Shown here piece after piece: positions 31,401 through 43,400 of a DNA stretch of 64,000 nt. Source of the DNA: Chitinophaga niastensis. GTDB lineage: Bacteria > Bacteroidota > Bacteroidia > Chitinophagales > Chitinophagaceae. The notes beneath the pieces were generated by a model. The model did no database searches and was not told where the DNA came from. It saw only the letters and a list, made by a program, of their open reading frames with translations. The first letter of the stretch is position 1; every line of letters starts with the position of its first letter. The position numbers and the translations under genes were made by a program. The DNA lies in NCBI RefSeq assembly GCF_003014755.1, contig NZ_PYAW01000005.1, positions 462,320 through 526,319 of the forward strand, written 5' to 3'.

Positions 31401-34400
31401 GTCGTACTCAATAAACCCGATATTAGCGGGGCAGGCCGGCTGGTGGCCTATATTGTGCCTCAGGGAGAATTTAATAAAACAGCCATAACAGATTTTCTGA
31501 AACAGCGTGTACCGGAATATATGATTCCGGCACTGTTAATCCCGCTGGAGAAAATACCCTTGACAGTAAATGGGAAGATTGATAGAAAGGCACTGCCAGA
31601 CCCTGATACAACTCTTTTGCTGAGCAATGTATATATAGCGCCCCGTAGTGAAACGGAACAGCTGTTAACCAATGCATGGCAGGAATTGCTGGGCGTTGCA
31701 AGGGTAGGTGTGCGGGACAATATTTTTGAACTCGGAGGACACTCTTTGTTGTTCATGCGTTTGATATCCTTTCTTCGCAAAAAGCTGGATATGGAAATAC
31801 CCATAAAGGCTTTGTTTCTCTACCCTGATGTGGAAGGCTTTGCAGCGTATTTGCAGCAACAGCGGGCGGACCCTCAGCTACCAGCCATTAAAACAGGAAG
31901 GAGGCCGGCCGATATCCCATTGTCGTATAGCCAGGAACGTTTGTGGTTTATCGATCAGCTGGAAGGAAGTATGCAATACAATATTCCCGTTGCATTACGG
32001 TTAAAAGGGAAGCTCTATCCTGAAGGGCTGTCCTTTGCATTGCAAACAATTGTCAACCGGCATGAAGTGCTGCGAACAGTTATCCGTCAGTCAGCAGAAG
32101 ACGGAACTGCTTACCAGTATATACTTGATAAGGATAAGTGGCAGTTGCATATTGTCAATAATCTATCGTACCGCGAAAGCGAGGATATGCTGCAAGATTA
32201 TGTGAAAGCGTTCTTTGCTGCACCTTTTGATTTATCTGCCGGTTATATGATACAGGCAGAACTATTAATTTTAGGAGAAGAAGATCATTTGCTGATAGTA
32301 AAACTGCATCATATTGCAGCAGATGCATGGTCTGTTGGTATTATAGTGAATGAGCTATCAGAACTATATGCGGCTTATATCGCGGCACGTCCGGCAAATC
32401 TTTTGCCCCTGCCCGTTCAGTATGCGGAATATGCTATATGGCAACGTACTTATTTGTCCGGATCGTTGCTGGAAAAGAAGCTTGCATACTGGAAGGATAA
32501 ATTGTCAGGAGTAACGGTATTAGAATTGCCGGTGAATTATAACAAGGCTGCAGTACAAAATATAGCAGGAGGGATGGTGTCGTATCATATAAACCACCAT
32601 CTGACCCAACGGTTGAAACAGTTGTCACATCAGCAGGGGACTACTCTCTTCATGACATTGCTGGCTGCCTTTAAGGTTTTACTGTATAGATATAGTAACC
32701 AGCGTGATATTTGTGTTGGCTGTTCAGCGTCGGCCCGCCCGCAGCAGGAAGTAGAGGGATTGGTTGGTTTCTTTGTAAATACCCTGGCGTTAAGAAGTAT
32801 TTTGGATACCCGGCAGTCTTTCATAGCATTGTTGGAGGAGATTAAGAAAACTACACTGGATGCCTATGAACACCAGGACGTTCCTTTTGAGAAAATAGTG
32901 GAAGCAGTGGTAAAGGACAGGGAAATAAACAGAAGCCCTTTGTTCCAGGTAATGTTTGTAATGCAGCAGAAAGCTATTACCGGAGAATTATCGCTCGGGG
33001 ATCTTGTACTAACCACAGAAGAGACGGATCAGGCAACTGCCAAATTTGATATTACACTTTCCGTGATTGAGCAGGATGAAATACTGAATGTTAATATACT
33101 GTACCGGAGCAGTTTGTTCGATGAACCCTTCATAGCACGTATGGGCGCGCATTTTGAACAACTGTTACAATCTGTTGTTGACGATCCTTTCAAAAATATC
33201 GGCGTACTGCAGTTGTTAACTGCTGATGAAGAGCAGCAATTGTTGACTGATTTTAACAGAAAAGAAATGGGGATATCTGCAGACAGATCATTTATTGATC
33301 TGTTAGAGGAGCAGGCAATCCTGACTCCATCTGCAACGGCCGTGATATTTGAAGAGGTATCATTGTCATATGAAACACTCAGCAAACGTTCCAATCAGCT
33401 GGCTCATTATTTACGACGCAGTGGCGTTAAGCGGAATATGCCCGTTCCCATTTGTATAGAACGATCTGCAGAAATGATAATTGGCATTTTGGGTATTCTG
33501 AAGGCAGGAGCTGCCTATGTACCTATTGATCCTACATTTCCCCGGGAGCGAATCAGTTTTATATGCTCCGATACCTGTGCAGAAGTAGTGGTAAGCAGTA
33601 GTTTATGCCTGCCTCTTTTACAGGATGCTCACATAACAACGCTTATCAATCTGGATGAACAACAGGAAGCTATCATCAGGGAATCTTCTTTGCCATTGGA
33701 TGAGCTGCCCACCCTGCAGCAACTGGCCTACATAATATATACTTCGGGTAGTACCGGTACTCCTAAAGGAGCGATGATTACACACGGTAATCTGGCAGAT
33801 TATTTGTCTGGCTTAAAAGCCTCGTTACCATTGGATACCTGCCACTCGTTTGCTCTATTGTCAGGTATATCCACCGATCTCGGAAATACAATATTGTACG
33901 GCGCTTTGATGACAGGAGGTTGTTTACATGTGTTTTCTACCGAAGCAACCAGGGATAGTGAATGGTTACAGGATTATTTCAAGGTACATGCAATAGATTG
34001 TATGAAAATTGTTCCTTCTCATTGGAAGGCGCTGTCATCAACAGAACACATGTTGTTACCGCGAAAGCTGCTGATATTCGGAGGGGAAGCATTGGATGCG
34101 GAAGTGGTAAACAATATTCATCAATCAGCTGCCACCTGCAAAATAGTGAACCATTATGGTCCAACAGAAACAACAATAGGAAAATTATTGCATGTGGTAA
34201 ATGATAACGCTGGTTATAAATTTACGGTACCTATAGGAAAGCCCTTTTCAAATACATGTATCTATGTGCTTAATCAGGAGATGCAGTTATGCCCTGTTGG
34301 TATTCCGGGAGAATTATATATTGGTGGTGATGGAGTGGGACAAGGATATTTGAATAATTCAGATTTAACAGCCACCTGTTTTGTAACAGATCCGTTTTCC

Positions 34401-37400
34401 GGAACAAATAATACGAGGTTTTACCGTACGGGAGATATGGTCAAATTTTTACCCGATGGAAACATTGTATTTATAGGCCGCTTTGACGATCAGGTAAAAA
34501 TCCGGGGGTACCGGGTGGAATTGGCAGAAATAGAACGTGTGCTGGAGGAGTGTGGTCTGGTAAGCCAGGGAGTGGTGGTGAACCGTAAAGACAGCGACGG
34601 TACAAATCACCTGGCGGCTTATGTAACAGTTCATGAGGAAACAACCCAGCAAAATATTATTTCCTACCTGCAGCAGCATTTACCGGATTATATGCTTCCT
34701 GAAGCATTAGTGATATTAGACGAATTACCCTTACTGGCAAATGGGAAAGTAAACCGGAAAGCCTTACCGGATGCCACAGGAACAACCTTCCGTAAAGGAT
34801 ATACCGCTCCGGGCACTGCAACAGAACATCACCTGGCGGAAATCTGGGCACAACTACTGGAAGTTGAGCAGGTAGGTGTATACGATAATTTCTTTGAACT
34901 GGGCGGACATTCATTGCTGGCTATACGACTGGTATCAGCCATCAGAAAAAGGTTGAAACGGGAAGTGACGATCAGTGATGTATTTGACTATCCTACTATT
35001 GCTGCTTTGTCTACGAGGGTTACAGCGCTTTCTGAAAGAACAGGCTTGCAGGAAATAGTAGCAGGCAACAGACCTGCATATCTTCCTTTGTCGTTTAGCC
35101 AGGAGCGTTTATGGTTTATCGATCAGTTGGAAGGAAGTATCCACTACCATATACCACATGTGCTGCAATTGAAAGGGAATCTTGATCGCGGTGCTTTATC
35201 CGCAGCTTTGCAGGCAATTGTAAACCGGCACGAAGTATTGCGCACGGTAATCGCCCGGCAGGACGACATTGCTTATCAGCGTATTCTGGAAGAATCGCAG
35301 TGGCAGCTGTCAATAATCAATGAACCAATATACAGGGCTGATCCGGCTTTACTTCAGTCGCGCATTCAGTTATTGTTAAAACAACCATTTGATCTGTCAA
35401 GGGACCATCCGTTACGCGCCTATTTAATAGCCCTTGAAGAAAATGTACATATACTGGTAGTCATACTGCATCATATTGCATCCGATGCCTGGTCCACAGG
35501 TATTATCATCCGGGAGCTCATATCGTTGTATGATACATATACAACAGGTAGTGAACCTTCATTACAGGCTTTACCTGTTCAATATGCAGATTATGCAATC
35601 TGGCAGCGTACTTATTTATCCGGGAACACACTCGCAGATAAATTAAATTACTGGAAACATAAGCTTGCCGGAGTTGCTACCCTACAGCTTCCTGCCGATT
35701 ATAAAAAACCGGTTGTTCAAAGCATTCGCGGAGCTACCAGCAGTTTCAAACTTGATAAAGAATTGTCAGCACAATTACAATCACTATCTCTTTATCAGGA
35801 AACTACTTTATTCATGACATTGCTGGCCGGATTTAAAGTGCTTTTATACCGTTACTGCAATCAGGACGATATCTGTATCGGTAGCCCCATTGCCGGCAGA
35901 AACAGACAGGAAACGGAAGGGCTGATAGGCTTTTTTATTAATACACTGGCCCTGCGTAGTGATCTGAAAGATAACCCCTCCTTCGTGTCGCTTTTACAAC
36001 AGGTGAAAACAACCACACTGGGCGCCTATGAACATCAGGATGTGCCTTTCGAAAAAGTAGTGGAGGCGGTAGTAAAAAACCGTGATCTGTCTGTAAATCC
36101 ACTGTTTCAGGTGTTGTTTTCCCTGCAGAATATTCCTGAAGAGCCCGACCTCCGTTTGGGAGATGTAAAACTGCAAACGTTAAGCGTAGCACATGTTACA
36201 GCACAATTTGATATAGCTGTTGCTATGGTGGAAAGTAATGATGGTATAAGCGGAAACGTGGTGTATTGTGCGGATGTATTTCATGAAGAAACCATCAACC
36301 GCATGATGACTCACTATGTGCAGCTGCTGAAATCAATTGTCAGCGCACCTGATGCAAAGATCGATTCCCTGGAAATGCTTGCACCTGCAGAGGAACACCA
36401 GCTACTGAAAACTTTTAACGATACTGCCAGAGATTATCCGCTGCAGAAAACACTGGTCGGTTTATTTGAACAGCAGGCGACACTTTCACCAGATGCAACT
36501 GCCGTTATTTTTGAGGAGAAAAATTTAACATACAGGGAGCTTAATGAACATGCTAACCGGTTAGCTCATTACCTGGTGAATAAGGGTGTGAAGCCGGGGT
36601 ATTTAGTACCACTATGTGTAGAACGCTCCCTGGAAATGATTGTCGGGATACTGGGGATATTAAAAGCGGGTGCAGCCTACGTACCGCTGGACCCAACATA
36701 TCCGGCAGACCGGATTTTATTTATGCTTTCAGATACCGGGGCAACACTTATAGTCACTTCTTCAGAACAGGCAACACTGCTTAAAGACATATCACCCGCT
36801 GCACAAGTAGTTTTACTGGATGCTGATTGGGGTATTATTGAGCAGGAACCATCTCAGGATCTGAATATAAAAACAGCACCGGATGATCTGGCTTATGTCA
36901 TCTATACATCAGGTTCTACAGGTACACCGAAAGGTGTAATGAACGAACACCGCGGAGTAGTGAACCGGTTATTATGGGCGCAGGATTTCTTCTGTTTAAA
37001 GCAGGACGATGTAGTGTTACAGAAAACCACTTTCTGTTTTGATGTATCTGTATGGGAACTATTGTGGCCTCTGATCACGGGCGCGAAGATGGTATTTGCA
37101 TTACCGGAAGGCCAGAAGGATGCTGTTTACCTGCGGAATGTGATCAACAGATACAGGGTTACGATGATACATTTTGTTCCTTCCATGTTGAACGCATTTC
37201 TGGAAATAATGGAAGCAGGCGAAAAGTGTTCACTGCACAGCGTAATATGTAGCGGTGAAGCATTGCAATCCCAGCACATACAGGATTTTCAGCATAAACT
37301 GCCAGGTGTCCGGCTATATAATTTATATGGCCCTACAGAAGCGGCTATTGATGTAACCTGTTGGGAAGTGCCTGCCGGTTACAACACTTCAGATAAGGTA

Positions 37401-40400
37401 TTGATAGGAAAGCCTGTTGCCAATACACAGTTGTATATATTGGACGGTTCCGGGAATATCATGCCGGCTGGTGTTGCAGGTGAGTTGTATATAGGAGGCG
37501 CCCAGGTGGCAAGAGGTTATTTGAACCGTGGCACATTAACGGATGAAAAATTTATACCGGACAGGTTCAGTAATGAACAGGGAAGAAGATTATATAAGAC
37601 AGGTGATTTGTGCCAATGGTTGCAGGATGGAAACATTGAATACCTTGGCCGCACAGACGGCCAGGTGAAGATCCGTGGTTACCGCATAGAAACAGGGGAA
37701 ATAGAAAATGTTTTACTGCAATATGAATGGGTCAGTGAGGCAGTGGTGGTAGCAAAACCCGGCGAGCATCCTTACCTGGTGGCATATATTGTGCCCAATG
37801 GCGTTTTTAACAAAGAAGGGATATTTACCTGGCTGCAGCAAAAGCTGCCGGCATATATGATACCGGCTTTGTTACAGGAGATGGATCATCTTCCCTTAAC
37901 CATTAATGGTAAGATTGATAGAAAGGCATTACCGGAACCTGGCATTACAGCAGATCAGCAATATGTGGCTCCCCGGAATGAAACAGAAAAAGTGCTGGCT
38001 GGTATCTGGATCTCATTGCTCGGAATAGAACAGGTAAGTATATACGATAATTTCTTTGAACTGGGAGGGGATTCAATTATTACCATTCAGGTAGTAAGCC
38101 GGGCAAAACGTGCGGGTTATGAATTTCATCCAAGGGATCTGTTTATATATCAAACTATATCAGGGCTGGCGTCTTTCCTGAAAGGGAAGAAGAATAATAC
38201 CATCTATGGAGAACAGGGCCTGCTAACTGGTAGTAGTGGATTGTTGCCCATCCAGGAAGCTTATTTTGATGCAGAAAATACCGGCACGATCCATTTTAAT
38301 CAGAGTGTGTTGCTGGGTATTGACAAGCGTATATCCGCTCCCGTATTGTCAGCTGTAATTGCTCAGTTAGTACAGCATCATGATGCATTACGTTTTGTAT
38401 ATACTGCTGAAGATGGAAACTGGACACAGACTTATGGTACTGCTGAAGGCAAACTTGAAATAACTGATTTGCAACAGGTATTATCAGACAAGCTGGCAGA
38501 AACGATTACCATTTACGGGAATGATTATCAGCGTAGCCTGGATATTACGAAAGGCGGACTGATGAAAGCTGTATTGTTATTAACACCTTCGTATGAGCGT
38601 TATAACCGCTTATTGCTGGTCATACATCATCTTGGTGTAGATGGCGTGTCCTGGCGGATTTTACTGGAAGATATGCAATTGTTACTGCAACAGGCAGGAG
38701 CATCTGCAGCTGATATACCAGAACATAAAACAAGTTCATATCGTCAGTGGAGACAGGCGCTGGAACAATATTCACAACGTAAACGCCTGTTAAAGCAAAA
38801 AGATTACTGGCAGCAGGTAACGCAAAGTTATTTTCCATTGAGAGTGGATAAGCCATTTACCGGTAAGGTAACAATGGCGGATACAGGAACTTACATCATC
38901 CGTCTTGGAAGCCTGCAAACAGGCAGATTATTAAAGGAAGCACCACTGGCATATCATACAGAGATCAATGATATCCTGTTAAGCGCACTTGCACTTACTT
39001 TATCTGAATGGAATCAGCAATCTGATATAGTGATCGGGTTAGAAGGACATGGCCGTGAAGATATTATGCCAGGTATAGATACGAGCCGCACTATAGGCTG
39101 GTTCTCTAATATGTACCCGGTATTATTGCAGGTGAAAGCGGGTATTACAAAAGGCGAATTATTAAAGTCCACCAAAGAACAGCTGCGTAAAATAACTGAT
39201 AAAGGCATAGGATATGGTGTGTTGAAATATATTAATAAAGCAGATTTTTTACAGGGAAATGACCCATGGGACGTGGTGTTCAACTACCTGGGGCAATCAG
39301 ATAATGTTGTTGGTGGTACAGGATATTTAACAGGTGTTTCAGAATCTCCCGGAACCACCATATCAGCAGATTTCCCAATGCGGGATAAACTAAGAATTAA
39401 TAGCATTATTCAGGATGGAGAGCTGGTCTTACAATGGGGGTATAGTAATAAACATTATGAACCTGGAACTGTACAGCATCTGGCTGAAACTTACTTATCA
39501 CACCTGGAAGCAATTATTTTGCATTGTATAAATCAGTCCCAACCTGCATTTACACCATCGGATTATGGTTTGGGGGCAGAGGTGAGTAATGAGGACCTCG
39601 ACAGGTTCCTGGACGGCAGTCAATATCATTTTAGAAATAGGGATCAGATAGCAGGGTTATACCGGTTAAGCCATTTACAGGAAGGCATGCTCTTTCATAG
39701 TTTATACAATAAACAGGCAGGTACTTTTATCAGACAATTAAGTTGTGACTTATTGAACCTGGATGAAAAAGCCTTTTGTAAAAGCTGGGAACATCTGCTG
39801 CAACAGCACAGTATTTTAAGAAGTGCTTTTTATCATAATGAACTTAATATACCGATTCAATGTGTATACCGTCAGGTAACGTTGCCGGTAATTACGTTGG
39901 ATTATAGCAGGATGGATGAAGCGGCACAGCTGGAAGCAATAAAGGCATATGAAGCAGCAGACAGAAGTAAAGGATTTGACTTCAGAGAGCCGCCACTGGT
40001 CCGTATCAGCCTGATATATCTGGGAGGAGGCCATCACAGGCTGCTCTGGACTATTCATCACATTATTCTGGATGGTTGGTCCCAGCCGGTTTTGGTAGAA
40101 GAATTATTGAATACCTATGAATTACTGGTATCAGGTAAACCTATACCTACGGCGCCGGTAGATAATTACGAAGATTACATCCGCTATCTGGAACGCACGG
40201 ATCAGGAGCTGGCAGCGCAATACTGGCAGCATTACCTGGAAGGGATCAGTGAAGGCACTTTACTGCCTTTTATTGAAAACAATAATAACCGTAATAAAGG
40301 TGCCGGTCTGTATAAGGAACACGAATTATTACTGGATGCCGTGTATACTGCACAACTACACCATTATGCCCGGCAGCAGCATATTACACTGAATACTTTA

Positions 40401-43400
40401 ATGCAGGGGGTATGGGCTTATTTGTTGTATCGCTATACAAATCAGACAAGCATTATTTATGGCGTAACGGTATCCGGCAGACCGGAAGATATGAGTGAAG
40501 TGGAACAGCGTGTAGGTATGTATATAAACACCCTGCCTTTATTGGCAAGAATTGAGGAAGATAAAAGTATAGCGGCTTTTTTACAGGAATTACAGGAAAG
40601 CCAGTTGCAAAGCAGGACATATCAATACTCCGGCTTAAGTGATATACAGCAATGGACGCAGATTCAGGGGGAATTGATGGATACCTCCATTACATTTCAG
40701 AATTTTCCGGTAAGTGAAGTCATCAACAGAAAAGAATGGAGCCTGCACGTGAAGGATGTACAAACGCATCCACGCACCAATTATCCTTTGACACTGGTAA
40801 TAAGTGTGGGTGCAACATCAAGGCTGCTGTTCAGTTATAATAACGATTTACTGGATACCTGGTATGTTGAGAGAGCAGGAGAACATTTTAAACAGGTGTT
40901 AACCTGGATCATCGAAAATGAAACAGGCCGGTTGAAAGATATAGAATTGCTCACACCGGAAGATCGTGATTATTTACTGGAAGTATGTAATGAGCAGCAT
41001 ATGCCTGTTTTAGCGGATAAGCCTTTTTTAGCACTGTTTAATGAACAGGTGCTGATGACACCCGAAACAGCAGCACTGGTATTTGAACAGGAATCATTAA
41101 GCTTCCGGTTGCTGGATGAACGTTCTAACCAGCTGGCGAAATATCTGCAACAAAACGGAGTCGGGAAAGGTAATTTGATCCCGCTTTGTATAAGCACCTC
41201 TCCGGAGATGATTACAGGGGTATTGGGGATATTAAAATCGGGAGCGGCATATGTTCCCATTGACCCTGATTATCCGTTGGAAAAGATCAGTTATATATTG
41301 AAAGACGTTGGTGCTACAGTTATTGTAGGCGATAAATATAGTAAAGCTAAATTATCGGATGTCACCGCCGGAATGGGTTTTGTTTCTCTGGATGAAGATC
41401 AGGATGCAATTCACCGTTTTTCTGTATTGCCGGTTAGTGATCTGCCGGCCCCTGATGACTTAATATATGTAATATATACTTCCGGAAGTACAGGAGTCCC
41501 CAAAGGCGTAATGATCACGCATAAAAATATTTCAGATTATTTATCCGGCATCAAAAGCGCTATCGGGATAGATGAATGCAGCTCATTTGCGTTAATGTCC
41601 GGACTGTCAACGGATTTGGGAAATACGGTTATTTATAGCGCATTGGCGGGAGGCAGTACATTGCATACGTTCTCCAAAAATACGCTCAGCGATGCAGAAG
41701 CATTGCAACTTTATTTTTCAACACATACAGTTGATTGTATCAAGATAGTTCCGTCGCATTGGAAGGCAATTTCTTCCGGTGAAAAATTATTATTACCAAA
41801 ACGGTTATTGATATTTGGAGGAGAGGTATTGCCGGCTGCTATCATTGAAAGTATCCGCTTGTCCGGAGCAACCTGTAAAGTGGTAAATCACTATGGCCCC
41901 ACTGAAACAACCATCGGGAAATTACTGCATGTGGTGAATGCAGCAAATGTTTACCATCATAACGTGCCTATTGGCAAACCATTTGGTAATACACGCGCCT
42001 ATGTGTTGACCCCTGATCTGAAGATAGTTCCTGCAGGCGTTCCCGGAGAATTATATATTTCGGGGGCAGGTGTTGGGATGGGCTATCTGCATAATGAAAG
42101 TTTAACCACGGACAGGTTCCTGAATGATCCATTCAGCACAGATGCCGCCACCAGTATGTATCGTACAGGAGATATCGTAAAAAGACTGCCCGATGGTAAT
42201 ATTGTATTTATTGGTCGTAGTGACGATCAGGTAAAGATTCATGGCTACCGGGTAGAGTTGGAAGAAATAAGCCGGATACTGAACCGGTGCGAACAGGTAA
42301 AACAGGGAGTGGTGATAGCCCGTCCGGATGCACGCGGCGATAAACAATTGATAGCTTATATAGTGGCGGCTGACGTTTTTAAAAGAGAAGAAATTTATAA
42401 TTATCTCCGGGAGCAATTGCCGGACTATATGGTTCCTTCTCTGCTGATAGACATTCCTTCTTTCCCATTGCTCGCGAATGGAAAGGTAGATAGGAAATCT
42501 TTGCCGGATGTGGAAAATGAAAGACAGGAACTGGCGTATGCAGCACCTGTAACTCCTTTACAGAAAGCATTGGCACGCATCTGGTCATCGCTGCTGGAAG
42601 TGGATAAAGTAGGGCTGCATGATGATTTTTTTGCATTGGGAGGGCATTCACTACTGGCAATACGATTAATATCTGCTATAAGAAAAGAGCTGGAAGCAGA
42701 AGTATCTATCACCGACATATTTGACTATCCTACACTCTCATCGCTGTGCACACAATTGAACAGGACTTCTGCCACTATATCTGCTCCACCGTTATCAGCT
42801 GTAACAAGACCGGCAAATATACCTTTGTCGTTTAGCCAGGAACGTTTGTGGTTTATTGATCAGCTGGAAGGAAGCGTACATTATCATATACCACATATCT
42901 TACAGCTGAAGGGAAAGCTAAATAAGGAAGCATTATCGGGTGCATTACAAAGCATTGTCAATCGCCACGAAGTGATGCGTACAATTATTACAACAGCTGC
43001 AGGTATTCCTTATCAGTGTATTCAGGAAACGGATGCATGGCAATTGCAGGTGGTTGCTGCACCCGAACTTAAAGATAACGAACAGGCATTGCAATCTCAT
43101 GTGCGCGCACTGATTGTGGCTCCATTTGATTTGTCAAATGATTATATGCTTCGTGCGCACCTGATTATATTGGAAGAGGAAAAATATGTATTGGTAGTAG
43201 TATTGCATCATATTGCTTCCGATGGATGGTCATCAGGTATTATTGTAAGGGAGTTGGCAGCATTATACAGCGCTCTTGAAGAAAACCGGCCGGTGGAGTT
43301 GCCGCAATTACCCGTTCAGTATGCAGATTATGCCCTGTGGCAGCGCAACTGGTTGAACGAAGACGTATTAGCCGGAAAGCTGGATTATTGGGAAGAAAAA

